The notes under the pieces were generated by a model, which worked only from the letters and a program-made list of their open reading frames with translations, was not told where the DNA came from and searched no databases. This document shows, piece by piece, positions 19,548 through 29,429 of a DNA stretch of 64,000 nt (positions within the stretch are counted from its first letter, which is position 1; each line of letters begins with the position of its first letter). The position numbers were made by a program, and so were the translations under genes. The stretch comes from Methanobacterium sp. ERen5 (GTDB lineage: Archaea; Methanobacteriota; Methanobacteria; Methanobacteriales; Methanobacteriaceae), in the NCBI GenBank assembly GCA_024167805.1, contig CP099988.1, forward strand, positions 2,178,001 through 2,242,000. Direction: 5' to 3'.

Positions 19548-19772
19548 ATGAGAATGGGAAACTGAAAAAAAGAACGATATATTTGGAAAAACAATGAAAA
19601 TGATTTTCATACATAATGGAACCAGCTTAATTTCATCATCAGCCTTAAACAAAGGTTCCATTTGAATGATTCAATCTTTTCAGAACATCCAGATAGAATG
19701 CCTCCAGGACCTCTCACAAAACTAATCCTGGAGGCTAAGAAAGAATCTGAAATAATAAACCGGTCATGGTGA
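19548..19772 (+). pseudogene. Disrupted small gene upstream of the phosphoesterase, unrecognised
   Basis: One frame runs from ATG 19548 to TGA 19770-19772 but contains TGA at 19563 and TAA at 19614. Its end, HLNDSIFSEHPDRMPPGPLT then KLILEAKKESEIINRSW, looks like real protein. An alternative reading adds single bases near 19590 and 19655 and gives DENGKLKKRTIYLEKTMKM and then IFIHNGTSLISSSALNKG before the same C-terminus. The stop overlaps the ribosome binding site of the next gene, suggesting coupling. A 9-bp hairpin (CCTCCAGGA 19701-19709, TCCTGGAGG 19726-19734) lies inside. No family is recognised. Confidence 0.4.
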
Positions 19773-19774
19773 AA

Positions 19775-20571
19775 ATGATGGATAAAAAGCTGATTCATAT
19801 ATCTGATCTACATTTTGGAGAATTTAAATTCGATGAAAAGCTTAAAAATAACCTTAAATTTCAGATAGAATATGAAAATCCCGATCTGATCGTGGTGGCA
19901 GGAGACATAACTGCCTTGGGATATCTGGAAGATTATAACTTGGCACGGGAATTTCTCTACGAACTCAACGACATAACAGAAACCTATGTTGTACCTGGAA
20001 ATCATGATTCATGCAACGTGGGTTTGTTACACTTCAGAAAACTCATAGGGGAAAGAAGATTTGTTGCAACGGATAAAAATGAAGATATCGTACTCATAGG
20101 TCTTGATTCTTCAGAACCAGACATCCACGATGGAAAAATAGGATTTGACCAGATAGAATGGTTAAATGACGTACTAAACAAGATTCCCAGGGACAGGTTT
20201 ACCGCAGTAACATTCCACCACCACCTACTTCCAATACCACAAACAGGCCGTGAAAGAAACATACTCCTAGATTCTGGAGATGTTTTAAAACTTCTGGTTA
20301 GTCATGGTGTTAATTTAGTGCTAAATGGACATAAACACGTTTCAAATGCCTGGAAAATAGACGACATGGTGATATTAAATTCCGGTACTGCCACAACCAA
20401 CAGACTCTATGGAGATAACTCCCCTCATACAACAAAGTACTCGTTGACGATGAAACCATAACAGCGTACAAAATTAAAACAGAAACCGGAGAAGAAAAGT
20501 TACTAGCACATTACACCTATGAACAACAGATCAACAACAGATCCAAAATTCCAACCATATTCTCCTATTAA
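19775..20571 (+). CDS. Icc-like metallophosphoesterase, one-base frameshift near the end
   Basis: Motifs: KLIHISDLHFGEF, VVAGDITALG, VVPGNHDSCN, TFHHHLLP and LVLNGHKHVSN, a full calcineurin-like set of the 3',5'-cyclic-nucleotide phosphodiesterase (CpdA/Icc) type. The first frame stops at 20461, but one extra base around 20441-20443 (TCGTT to TCCGTT) continues it as YSVDDETITAYKIKTETGEE and on to IFSY, TAA 20569-20571, about 265 residues, which supplies the last beta strands. ATG 19775 or 19778 fits the GGTGA site best. It is translationally coupled to the disrupted frame upstream. Confidence 0.85.
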
Positions 20572-20831
20572 TTAATTTCCTAGCAAAGGATAACAGATTC
20601 TAAACCCTTTAATACTATTTACTGGCTAATTTTTAAATTTATTAGTTTGATCCCATTTATCCATTTCTTTATTCATGACTGTTTAGATATGGAGGATATT
20701 TATAGTAGAAATGTTAAGTTAATGTTAATTATTAATAATAAGTACTACATTAGATTATTTAGTAATAATTTTAGGGAGACAGTGGAATCCCCCAAAAAAT
20801 ATACACTACTCATACTAAATGTGGTTTTCTA

Positions 20832-21788
20832 ATGAATCAAAAAATTATTGTGCTCATTGTTTTTGGGGTTTTAATAGTGGTGGGATTGGTTGTGAACTCT
20901 ACCTACTCAAGTTCAGACACCAACAAGATCAAAGTAGCATACATACCCTGTGATCATGATGCTGCATTGTTCATTGCCCTTGCACAGAATAAGTACAGTG
21001 CTAATGGTTTGAATGTTGAACCAACATCAATATCAACAGGATCCAGTATAGTTTCTGCCCTTGCAAGTGGAGATATTGATGTGGGATATATTGGCATAGC
21101 ACCTGCACTACAGGGAATAAGTGAAGGTGTACCAATCAAGATAGTTGCGGCAGTGAATGAGGACGGCAGTGGAATAGTAGTAAATACAAATTCTAGCATC
21201 AACAACACAACAGATCTAGTGGGTAAAAGGATAGCAACACCGGGTGTGAGCTCCATACAACAGGTTTTACTCCTCTATCAACTTGCCAAGTACAACATAA
21301 CAAAAAATCAAGTTGATATTTCATCTGTCAATATATTCATGCTCCCAAGCACCTTGGCATCAGACAAGGTGGATGGATACATAGCATACGAACCCTACGT
21401 TTCAATTGCACCTTTCACAAATGTTGGAAGAGTACTGATGTACTCCGATGAGATAATGCCTAACCATCCATGTTGTGTTATTGTTGCAAGGCAGGATTTT
21501 ATAGATCAGCACCCTCAGGAACTTCAAACCTTTTTAGACATACATAAAAATAGTACAGAATTTGCAAACAACAACACAAATCAAACAGCAAGCCTAGTTT
21601 CAGATGAATTAACAACCAACCCTGAACTTGAAAAAACAGCCCTTAAACATGTGATATTTGTATCACAACTCAACAATGACTTCCAAACCAAGGTATTAGA
21701 CTTTATGAACATCGAAATCGAAATGGGATATCTGAAGAAAAACCTTACATCTGGCCAAATATTTGATTCAAGCTTTTTAGGTGATTGA
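20832..21788 (+). CDS. ABC transporter substrate-binding protein (NitT/TauT/SsuA type)
   Basis: A 318-residue protein with an N-terminal membrane segment (about 5-25) that anchors or exports it, then a periplasmic-binding fold: VAYIPCDHDAALFIALAQNK, TGSSIVSALASGDIDVGYIG and KRIATPGVSSIQQVLL match the NMT1/SsuA-like family that binds sulfonates, nitrate, taurine or thiamine precursors. It is the first gene of a three-gene operon with a permease and an ATPase. I cannot tell the ligand; a Cys pair HPCCVI at about 213-218 is unusual. Confidence 0.9.
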   Translation: MNQKIIVLIVFGVLIVVGLVVNSTYSSSDTNKIKVAYIPCDHDAALFIALAQNKYSANGLNVEPTSISTGSSIVSALASGDIDVGYIGIAPALQGISEGVPIKIVAAVNEDGSGIVVNTNSSINNTTDLVGKRIATPGVSSIQQVLLLYQLAKYNITKNQVDISSVNIFMLPSTLASDKVDGYIAYEPYVSIAPFTNVGRVLMYSDEIMPNHPCCVIVARQDFIDQHPQELQTFLDIHKNSTEFANNNTNQTASLVSDELTTNPELEKTALKHVIFVSQLNNDFQTKVLDFMNIEIEMGYLKKNLTSGQIFDSSFLGD

Positions 21789-22528
21789 ATTTGCGAAAAA
21801 CAATAATCTCACTGGTAATACCTGCTATAATAATTGTTATATGGGCAGTTCTTACTACTTATACGGGAATAATTCCATCATATCTTATTCCAAGTCCGCA
21901 TGATGTTTTCGAAGCATTTAAAAGTCTTTTAATGAATGGTATACTTATTAAAGACACTGTAGACACGCTAAGTCGGGTTATAATAGGATTTATTGTGGCG
22001 GCCATTGTGGCTGTTCCACTCGGAATATTAATAGGATGGTCTGAAACTGTTGAAAATTATTTGAGCTTCATAATAGGAATACTCAGACCCATACCTCCAA
22101 TTGCATGGATACCGTTTGCAATACTATGGTTCGGGCTTGGCCTGGGATCTGCAATCTTCATAATATTTGTTGGCAGTGTGTTTCCAATACTCATAAGTAC
22201 TGCAGATGGTGTTAAAAGGATTGATAAGGTTTACATAGAATCTGCATATACATTGGGTGCTGATAAACTTCAAACCATTAAGAAGGTTGTTTTTCCAGCT
22301 GCACTACCCAACATAATCACAGGACTCAAGGTAGGTATGGGAATAGCCCTCATGTGCACGGTGGCAGCAGAGATGATTGGATCAAACAATGGATTGGGAT
22401 ATTTAATATTGACTGCAACTAGTATGCTTGACAGTGCAAGTGCAATAGTGGGTATGCTGGCAATCGGAGTGATAGGATTGACATTTGAATACATATTCAC
22501 TCGAATGGAAAGAAAACTAAACTGGTGA
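21785..22528 (+). CDS. ABC transporter permease (BPD_transp_1, NitT/TauT type)
   Basis: A 247-residue membrane protein with about six helices. The EAA loop that contacts the ATPase is seen as YIESAYTLGADKLQTIKKVV then FPAALPNIITGLKVG. LRPIPPIAWIPFAILWFGLG is the signature of SsuC/TauC-type permeases. TTG 21785 overlaps the stop of the binding-protein gene by four bases; a second TTG two codons later is also possible. Second gene of the operon. Confidence 0.92.
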   Translation: MNLRKTIISLVIPAIIIVIWAVLTTYTGIIPSYLIPSPHDVFEAFKSLLMNGILIKDTVDTLSRVIIGFIVAAIVAVPLGILIGWSETVENYLSFIIGILRPIPPIAWIPFAILWFGLGLGSAIFIIFVGSVFPILISTADGVKRIDKVYIESAYTLGADKLQTIKKVVFPAALPNIITGLKVGMGIALMCTVAAEMIGSNNGLGYLILTATSMLDSASAIVGMLAIGVIGLTFEYIFTRMERKLNW

Positions 22529-23287
22529 GTGTCCATGGTTTTTAAAATTAAAAAGGTCAATAAAAACTTTCAAAACAAGACAATGGAAATGGAAATTCTC
22601 AAAAACATAGATCTCACCATAGAAGATGGGGAATTTCTAGTTCTTCTGGGACCATCTGGTTGTGGTAAAACAACCCTGCTTAGAATGATAGCTGGACTTG
22701 ATTTCCCAAGTTCAGGAACCATAACAGATAATGACGTGCCAGTATTAAATCCAAGCCCAGAACGGGGTTTTGTATTTCAACAGTACTCATTATTCCCATG
22801 GAGAACAGTGCTTGACAATGTTGCATTCGGACTCGAGGTCAAGGGAATAGATGCAGAAGAGCGGTACGAAAAGGCCAAAAACTACATTGAAATGGTGGGA
22901 TTATCAGCATTTATAGAGAGCTACCCCAACCAACTATCCGGAGGCATGAAACAGAGGGTTGCAATTGCACGTGCCCTTGTAAACGAACCCGACTCACTTT
23001 TGATGGACGAACCCTTCGCTGCTTTAGATGTGCTCTCAAGACACAAACTACAGAAGGAAATCATCCAAATTTGGCAACAGGAAACTAAAACCATAATCTT
23101 TGTGACACACAACGTTGATGAAGCAGTTTTCCTGGCAGACCGCATACTGGTGTTTAGCGAACGCCCAGGAAGAATAATACAAACATTAAAAATCGAACAA
23201 GAAAGGATGCGAGACAGAACATCTGAAGAGTACCTAGATATTAAACGCAAAATAACTGGACTACTTGAAACCAACCAAAAATTCTAA
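22529..23287 (+). CDS. ABC transporter ATP-binding protein (NitT/TauT type)
   Basis: A 252-residue ATPase: Walker A GPSGCGKTT, Q-loop VFQQYSLFPWRTV, signature LSGGMKQRVAIARAL, Walker B SLLMDEPFAALD and H-loop FVTHNVDEAVFLADRILVF. The FPWRTVLDNV segment is characteristic of the SsuB/TauB group. GTG 22529 starts immediately after the permease stop, so translation is coupled. It energises uptake through the permease. Confidence 0.94.
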   Translation: MSMVFKIKKVNKNFQNKTMEMEILKNIDLTIEDGEFLVLLGPSGCGKTTLLRMIAGLDFPSSGTITDNDVPVLNPSPERGFVFQQYSLFPWRTVLDNVAFGLEVKGIDAEERYEKAKNYIEMVGLSAFIESYPNQLSGGMKQRVAIARALVNEPDSLLMDEPFAALDVLSRHKLQKEIIQIWQQETKTIIFVTHNVDEAVFLADRILVFSERPGRIIQTLKIEQERMRDRTSEEYLDIKRKITGLLETNQKF

Positions 23288-23370
23288 ATTTTACGCCCTT
23301 ACCATTCTACAATTCAATGGAAGTATTGGGGATCTTTAAATATGGTGTTAAATTACAATTAAAATAAAGT

Positions 23371-23450
23371 TTAGGTGTGAGGATGTCCCTAAATATAATT
23401 CTTTAGTTTTTGGGATGTAAGACTAAATGAGACATCCTCGTCTTTTATTC
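23371..23450 (+). ncRNA. Long-stem structured element or terminator after the ABC operon
   Basis: GAGGATGTC (23379-23387) and GACATCCTC (23431-23439) are perfect 9-bp inverted arms. Inside the loop CTAAA and TTTAG can pair, and CCC can face GGG, so a branched fold is possible. A GTCTTTTATTCTT tract follows. It may be the operon terminator, a 3'-UTR element or a small RNA; the sequence does not decide. Confidence 0.4.
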
Positions 23451-23735
23451 TTATAAATATCCTATTTATGTTTATTTTTTAATGAACAATAATGTTAAAT
23501 TAATTTTAACTAAAAAATATTTGACTAAAACAGAGAATTTAATGAATTAAATATAGATTGAAGTCCCTAATTAAAACATGAATCTAATACTGTGTATTTT
23601 AAACATTAGTGTAGTATTAAGTTTCTTTTGGTTTTATACAGGGGTTTAATGGCTACCTTATAGAAAATTTTTAAAAACAATTAAATATCACTCAAACCTT
23701 ATTATTGATATAGAATTGGGGGAGGTTTTATTTCA

Positions 23736-24509
23736 ATGAATTATTATAAACTATCAATGATATTTTTAGCGGTGTGTCTTATTTTTGCACCTGTATCTGA
23801 TGCATGGACCTGGAGCACCCACAGCAGCATCGTTGATTCTACATATTACTCATTACCAACTTCGATCCATTCAAAACTAAGTTTAAGTGCAATGCGAGAT
23901 GGTTCAAACGATCCTGATGAAAAATTTCATGATTATCGTGATCATAGCTATCCAAACAGCTACAACAAAGCACTGTACTACTTAAACCAGGGTTCGAGTT
24001 TCTAGAAACAGAAAAAATATTATCAAGCAAGCAAATCCTTTGGTATTGCAAGTCATTACATATCAGACACATTTTCAGCACCCCACTGTGTGAGCGGAGA
24101 ATTATCATCACAGCACCAAGCATATGAAAATCAAGCAAGCAAACTTAAACCCCATATCACTGCATTGACTGGTAACTTGAAGATACTCATGTCAAATGGC
24201 TACACAATTGAAAAATCTGACTGGTCTAACTGGCAGAAAACACGTAACACCTACTACACCCAGAAGGATTTAAACAGGGCAGCATCAGTAACCTTCATGG
24301 CAATAGGTAACAGCATAAAATCCAGTAGCACAACCAAACCAGTTTTAACCAACACAGGTAAGTACGTTGGCAATTCAAAAACCAAAAAATTCCATCTAAA
24401 AAACTGCAGATACGTGGATCAAATCAGTTCAGATCACAAGGTATACTTCAATACAAGACAAGCCGCAATAAATGCAGGATACCAACCATGCAAGGTTTGC
24501 AACCCTTAA
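23736..24509 (+). pseudogene. Zinc-dependent phospholipase C-like protein with C-terminal Cys domain, interrupted by TAG
   Basis: One frame runs from ATG 23736 to TAA 24507-24509 with a TAG at 24003-24005. Upstream: signal peptide (LSMIFLAVCLIFAPVSDA), then WTWSTHSSIVDSTYYSLP and DPDEKFHDYRDHSYPN; downstream: ASHYISDTFSAPHCVSGE, which together supply the Trp and His ligands of the zinc PLC family. The end (GKYVGNSKTKKFHLKNCRYV, then QPCKVCNP) is the small Cys domain also found on secreted nucleases. TAG may be a nonsense change. Alternatively, one extra T before TAG plus two A in the A6 run after it would read SSFLETEKKYYQASKSFG. About 257 residues if whole. Confidence 0.75.
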
Positions 24510-24871
24510 ACCAAACTTATATTCCCTTTTTTTAAGACTAATCAAATTGTAGATGCAGTTATAATATACGGGGGTTTTTTTTGGAATCAAAATTTTATAG
24601 ATTAAACAATCATTCGTTAGGAATTTACCCCAATTTTTTAGTAAAAAATTGAAATATTTACTTACGTTGTTGATTAGCGGTGGATATCTTACTAAAATTA
24701 TATATTAACTGAAAACAAATAATAATATAATGATTGGGGATGTATGGAACATGATGGGTTTGTCTGTAAATAATATTTCCCAACCAAGTTGTTTCAAATT
24801 TAAAAATTTTGGATTATATTTCTTTTTGGGGGCTATGGATTCAACCATAAAACAAATAATGGAGAATAACT
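24510..24871. other. Intergenic region, 362 bp
   Basis: AT-rich, holding the promoter of the small gene at 24872. I found no reading frame or repeat worth naming. Confidence 0.4.
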
Positions 24872-25096
24872 ATGACCATAAAGCTTAGGAAACAATCAGA
24901 AAATAGAGCCATTAACAGGAAAATCCATGATGATGTGGGTAAGGATCCTGAGGAACTTGATCACTTCTTGGAAGATATTGGAAAAAAAATAGATGAAACA
25001 AAGGAACTCATCATCCATGGACTTCATAAGATTCCCGAGACAGGAAAACCAGAAAAGAAGACTGAACCTAGAAGATCCCTTAATAAAAGGCAGTAG
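24872..25096 (+). CDS. Small charged helical protein, unknown
   Basis: A 74-residue protein from ATG 24872, preceded by GGAG at a good distance. It is rich in Lys, Glu and Arg: DDVGKDPEELDHFLEDIGKK is amphipathic helix, the C-terminus PEKKTEPRRSLNKRQ is disordered and basic. No family is recognised. It converges on the HEAT-repeat gene with a 12-base gap. Confidence 0.55.
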   Translation: MTIKLRKQSENRAINRKIHDDVGKDPEELDHFLEDIGKKIDETKELIIHGLHKIPETGKPEKKTEPRRSLNKRQ

Positions 25097-25108
25097 AAAC
25101 AAATTTTT

Positions 25109-25856
25109 TTATCCAATCTTTTCAAGGGCATTTGAAACCGCTTCTCGGACTTCTAAACTATCATCTTTTAAAAGGTTCTTCAATGGATTGACCGCATTTT
25201 TATCCCCTATATTGCCCAAAGATTCTGAAGCTGCTTTTCTGACCCAGGAATTTCCATCTTTCAATGTTTGAATAAGTGGTTTTACAGATTTTTTAATCCA
25301 ATGACACCAAGAGCCTCAGCAGCCTGTCTGCGAATCTGCCAGTTATCATTGGACAGGGCATTTGTAAGAAGATCTACCGAAGGTTCACCAATTTCCACCA
25401 GCGCAACCATGGATTTACTTCTCACCCCACTATTTTCATCCCCCAAGGTTTCAATCAATCCTGCAACTGCTTTTTCATCCCCAATTTTTCCCAATATCTC
25501 GGATGCATACCATCTTACTTTCCAATTCTTGTCTTCAAGAGATTTTAAAAGGGGTTTAACAGAAGGATCTCCAATTTCGACAAGTTGCAGTGTGGCCTGT
25601 TTTTGAAGTTCATGATCATTGGATTTGAGAGTGTATATGAGTTCGTCAACAGACTGTTTCGATGGTTCAAGGTTTTCATCATGTGCTTCCACCTTTGAAT
25701 TGGGTCCACTAATTTTTCCAATGGCAAATGCAGCTTCCCTTCGAACAGATTCATCCTGTTCAAATTTAAGAAGCCTTGTGAGTCCTTTAATATCTCCTTT
25801 TCGTTCCATTTTTTTAATATCCGGCTTTTCTAGCCCTAAAATTTTTTGAGGTCCAT
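25109..25856 (-). CDS. HEAT/PBS-lyase repeat protein with two one-base frameshifts
   Basis: The middle frame is open from 25809 to a stop near 25282, but coding clearly extends both ways. At the front, ATG 25856 (after AAGGTGG) reads MDLKK and joins ILGLEKPDIKKMERKGD if the T6 run 25842-25847 gains a base. At the end, adding a base to T6 25289-25294 continues GLKKSVKPLIQTLKDGNSW to NALEKIG, TAA 25109. The full product is about 249 residues of tandem 31-residue HEAT repeats (V-R-x-x-A-A-x-x-L-G-x-I-G-D), a protein-interaction scaffold seen in phycobilin-lyase-like families and common in methanogens. Confidence 0.85.
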
Positions 25857-26065
25857 TATCTTTTCCACCTTAAATAAAAAAATCTTCTAAAAATTTGTTC
25901 TTTTTAGAAATCCCTAGTAGATCGATATGTAATAATTTTTAAACTATATAAGTATTTAAGAAATTTATTGGGTTGGACAATGTCCATGACTTTACACCGG
26001 TGAAACATTTATTTTTGATACACTAAAAAAGTAGTTGTAGATAATTATATTGGTGGTCCAAAAAA

Positions 26066-26206
26066 ATGGCAATAACAGCTAAACTGAACCTGGAAAAAAC
26101 GTACGTGAAAATAGAAAACAGTTGTACTGGAACCTTTTTACTTTTAAACAGAGAAGAAGCAGTCAAATTAATGGATGATCTGGCTGTTGTTACAGAAAAA
26201 ATGTAG
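26066..26206 (+). CDS. Short protein, 46 residues, unknown
   Basis: ATG 26066 follows TTGGTGGTCC. It encodes MAITAKLNLEKTYVKIENSC then TGTFLLLNREEAVKLMDDLA, which has the alternating pattern of a small beta-alpha fold; TAG at 26204. No family is recognised. It stands between the HEAT gene promoter and a small membrane protein gene. Confidence 0.5.
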   Translation: MAITAKLNLEKTYVKIENSCTGTFLLLNREEAVKLMDDLAVVTEKM

Positions 26207-26276
26207 ATAAATATTAAAGTTTGAGAACAAATAATAAGTATAACATATTTTTACAGCAGAATATTTGATGATTAAT

Positions 26277-26441
26277 ATGAATAACCGGCTAAAATTAGGA
26301 TTAGGGGTTATATTTTGCATTTTAGGTGTTCTAATCATTATAAGCAATTTTTTTTACATGATTGTAATACCTGGAGGGTTAATTTCAATTCTTGTAGGAT
26401 CCATGTTGATCTACGATTCATTGAAAAAAGATAAAAATTGA
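26277..26441 (+). CDS. Small two-helix membrane protein
   Basis: Fifty-four residues: MNNRLKLGLGVIFCILGVLI, then a second hydrophobic helix (MIVIPGGLISILVGSMLIY) and a basic end DSLKKDKN. An in-frame ATG three codons upstream (26268) is an alternative start. It resembles the many short two-helix proteins of methanogens without a recognised function. The next gene begins 38 bases later. Confidence 0.5.
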   Translation: MNNRLKLGLGVIFCILGVLIIISNFFYMIVIPGGLISILVGSMLIYDSLKKDKN

Positions 26442-26478
26442 GACAAGTTTTTTTAAACTAAGTGGGGAGGAAAGTGAT

Positions 26479-27248
26479 TTGTTTTTAAAGGAATTAGAAC
26501 TAGAGATTGGCAACTTTGTTGAGACCAATGATACGAACTTAGTAAAGGATATAGATGGGATGCAGATATTTGACAAGCCCCTCATTGGATTGGCAGCATC
26601 GGACGATCCCCTATGGAACACCTTGAAAAAACCCGAAGTGGTTGGACCTAATCATATGACACCCACTGAATGGATGTCCGAATCAAAATCTGTTCTATCC
26701 TACTTTCTGCCCTTCAGTGAAACTGTGAGAAAATCAAACATAACTAAAGGTATGCCTTCAAAAGAATGGCTTTATGGACGTTGGGAAGGTGAACTATTTA
26801 ACAATGCACTTCGATCCTTTGTAGTGAAATTCCTAGAGGATCAAGGTTGCAGTGCTCTCGCACCTGCATTGAATGAAGGATTTTCTGTGGAAAACCATAA
26901 AAGCAACTGGTCAGAGCGCCATGTTGCCTACATCGCAGGTCTTGGAACATTCAGCATTAACAGATCATTAATAACCAACAAGGGAACGGCTGGCCGTTTT
27001 GGAAGTGTTATAATGGATTGGGAGCTTGAACCCAAACTTAGGAATTACACCGAAGTTAACGAGTACTGTGATGGTTGTGGTAGTTGTATTTCAAGGTGTC
27101 CCTGCAATGCAATAACCCTGGAAACCATGGACAAGGATAAATGTTCCAGTTTCTTAAAAAAGTTTTGAAACGAAACAAACCACGTTATGGCTGTGGAAAA
27201 TGTCAAACAGCAGTGCCATGCGAGTTTAAAAATCCAACGTCCCATTGA
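26479..27248 (+). CDS. Epoxyqueuosine reductase-like 4Fe-4S protein, one-base frameshift
   Basis: TTG 26479 lies eight bases after GGGGAGG. The protein has ERHVAYIAGLGTFSINRSLI and GSVIMDWELEPK, typical of the QueG/HdrA-type DUF1730-like reductase family of methanogens, followed by a ferredoxin motif CDGCGSCISRCPCNAI. The first frame stops at 27166, but adding one A to A6 27156-27161 gives LKKVLKRNKPRYGCGKCQTA then VPCE, i.e. the second Cys cluster, ending at TGA 27248; about 256 residues. It probably carries two Fe-S clusters and transfers electrons to an unknown substrate. Confidence 0.83.
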
Positions 27249-27366
27249 TGATTGAATAAAAAAAGTTTTGAAATTTTGGAATTGGAAATTTTGCTTTTTT
27301 TCCATTCCTTACAATTTTTGGTGTTCCGTTTTTCTAGTTTTCAACTTATTATTTATTCCATGGTGT

Positions 27367-28842
27367 TTAGTAGAGTAGTGTGGGGTTTCCTTTTTCATCA
27401 ATATGTTTTAATCGTTCTTGGGTTGTTTTGTTTAATGTGTCAATGGATTCCATGATGTCGTCAAAGAGCATTTCCACCATGTCCTTGCTGAAACTTTCCT
27501 TCACAACAATTCTTAACACAGCCACATCATCTGCGTCTTTAGGAAGTGTGTAAGCAGGTACAATCCATCCTTTTTGTCTTAACTTTTCTGATAGATGGAA
27601 TACAGTGAAATCACAGTTTTTAAGTTGGACAGTTACTATTGGAAATTGTATGCTTTTGTTTATCACATCGAATTTTCCTGATCCATTCAGTTTGGATGCT
27701 AGGTAATGGGCATTTTCATGCATATTTTCCATAATGTCTCTGTAGCCCTTCATTCCCAATCTTATCAGGTTGTAGTATTGTGCTATTATTGTGCTACTAC
27801 CCTTTGAGAAGTTAAGGGAGTAGTTGGGCATTATTCCCCCGAGATAATTTATTTTAAATACGAGTTCTTCTGGAAGGTCTGATACATCTTTGAATATTAA
27901 CCATCCCACACCAGGATACACCAGCCCATACTTGTGTCCAGAAACATTGATTGATCTGACCTGTTCGAGTCTGAAGTCCCATTTAAGGTCTGGATTTAGG
28001 AACGGTAAGACAAATCCCCCACTTGCTCCATCAACATGTATTGGTATGTCCCATCCGTTGGTCTTTTTAATTTCAACCAGGGCATCATTTATTTCTTCCA
28101 CCGGATCCATCTGTCCTGTGAAGGTGGTTCCTACAACTGCACCCACAGCTATGGTGTTTTCATCCACATGATTTATTATATCCTCTGCTGTAACAGTGTA
28201 TACATCCTCTTTTAGCCCGCTTATACAGCTAAATGAAGACATTATTTGGGTTATTTCTGTTTCTGTTTCTTTGCAGATATTCTTTTTGAGTGGTATGAGT
28301 TTGAGTTCCACATCGAAGTAGAGTGCAAACTTTTCCCATACTGTGTGGACATCTGCACCTATCACAATGTTGGGTTTGTCTGTGGATTTACCTTCTGCTT
28401 CCCTTCGCTTTTTCCATGACCATTTATGTGCCAGTAAACCAAGCATTATGGATTCTGAAGAGCCTATTGTGCCGCTTCCAATTGATTTAGCGTTTTTTGG
28501 TGCGTTAAATAGTCTTGAAAGCATGTTGACTACTCTGTTTTGAATTATTTCTGTCTGTGGGTATTCATCGTTGTCAACGTAGTTTTTCCCAATGCTTTCC
28601 ATGATCAACATATCTGCTTCAGGTTCCATCCAAGTTGTGACGAAACTTGCTAGGTTGAGTGCAGGGTTACCATCCAGATTCAGTTCATCATGTATTATTT
28701 GATAAGCAGCTCGGGCAGGCATTCCTTCCTCAGACATTTCATACTTGGGAACTGATTTTCTGAAGTAACGACTGCCGTATGTGGTTGTGTGTTCCCTTTC
28801 AGATTTGCTCATATGTTCCAGATTCTTTTTGTTGGATAACAT
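27367..28842 (-). CDS. gadB: Glutamate decarboxylase (PLP group II)
   Basis: A 491-residue protein of normal GadB length. [20 protein letters not shown] and [20 protein letters not shown] match the GadB N-terminus; [49 protein letters not shown] and the PLP lysine motif [18 protein letters not shown] are all present. It converts glutamate to GABA with release of CO2 and consumes a proton. No glutamate/GABA antiporter gene is adjacent, so whether it serves acid resistance or a biosynthetic role is open. The gene appears intact. Confidence 0.95.
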   Translation of the reverse strand: MLSNKKNLEHMSKSEREHTTTYGSRYFRKSVPKYEMSEEGMPARAAYQIIHDELNLDGNPALNLASFVTTWMEPEADMLIMESIGKNYVDNDEYPQTEIIQNRVVNMLSRLFNAPKNAKSIGSGTIGSSESIMLGLLAHKWSWKKRREAEGKSTDKPNIVIGADVHTVWEKFALYFDVELKLIPLKKNICKETETEITQIMSSFSCISGLKEDVYTVTAEDIINHVDENTIAVGAVVGTTFTGQMDPVEEINDALVEIKKTNGWDIPIHVDGASGGFVLPFLNPDLKWDFRLEQVRSINVSGHKYGLVYPGVGWLIFKDVSDLPEELVFKINYLGGIMPNYSLNFSKGSSTIIAQYYNLIRLGMKGYRDIMENMHENAHYLASKLNGSGKFDVINKSIQFPIVTVQLKNCDFTVFHLSEKLRQKGWIVPAYTLPKDADDVAVLRIVVKESFSKDMVEMLFDDIMESIDTLNKTTQERLKHIDEKGNPTLLY

Positions 28843-29097
28843 TAAATTATTCCCCCTGGAAATTTTTTTAATAAGTAGATGAATTTTGTTTATATTTTTA
28901 TACTGCCTTGCAACTTATAACCATTGGAAAATTAAGGAAACATTGAAATAAAATTTAAGGAAAATTAAACCAGTAGATTGTTTTAATCTTTTTATGCTTT
29001 GTTTTTGTTTCTATTATGGATGTTGTCTTTTTATTATGGATTTAGATTGTTCTAATGGTTTTATTTTGTTTAGGGGCTTTATTAAGTTTATGTTACA

Positions 29098-29145
29098 AAA
29101 CTGTATATAGTACAGTTTAATGACGGTTTAGTATATATTAATATT
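29098..29145 (+). promoter_or_regulatory. Operator plus TATA box of the MTH865-like gene, shared with 5799-5845
   Basis: AAACTGTA (29098-29105), TATAG, TACAGTTT (29111-29118) is a perfect 8-bp inverted repeat. It is followed by 25 bases (29121-29145) identical to 5821-5845, including the TATA-like TTTAGTATATATTAAT. The conserved spacing of repeat and TATA box implies one regulator for both promoters. Confidence 0.68.
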
Positions 29146-29189
29146 TTGCAATAATATTAATTGTCAGTAAAAAATTTTGAGGTGAAACT

Positions 29190-29429
29190 ATGGGAGTTAA
29201 AGAAGAGATTCATGCACAAATTGTGGGGGCATTAGTTGGGGCTAAATATCCCCTTGAAACACCTGAAGAACTTTTAGGATCATTTCCAGATGGTGCAGAA
29301 ACAACTTGCAAATCTGGTGAGGTTGAGCTTAAAGCCGGTGATGCAGGTAAAGTATTAACTGGTGATGATTTCCCATTTAATAGTGCAGAGGAAGTAGCTG
29401 ATGTTATAGTTGGAAGGGCAGGTTTGTAA
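29190..29429 (+). CDS. MTH865-like family protein
   Basis: Seventy-nine residues from ATG 29190 after GAGGTGAAA. MGVKEEIHAQIVGALVGAKY then PLETPEELLGSFPDGAETTC and GDAGKVLTGDDFPFNSAEEV match the MTH865 family, a small four-helix EF-hand-like fold restricted largely to methanogens. Function is unknown. Its promoter carries the operator module shared with the flavin-binding protein gene at 5896, so it may belong to the regulon of the ArsR-like protein. Confidence 0.85.
   Translation: MGVKEEIHAQIVGALVGAKYPLETPEELLGSFPDGAETTCKSGEVELKAGDAGKVLTGDDFPFNSAEEVADVIVGRAGL

Noticed and set aside
24003..24005. TAG as a pyrrolysine codon
   Set aside because: Methanobacteriales are not known to encode pyrrolysine, no pyl genes or PYLIS-like context are seen, and nonsense or base-loss explanations fit the rest of the window better.
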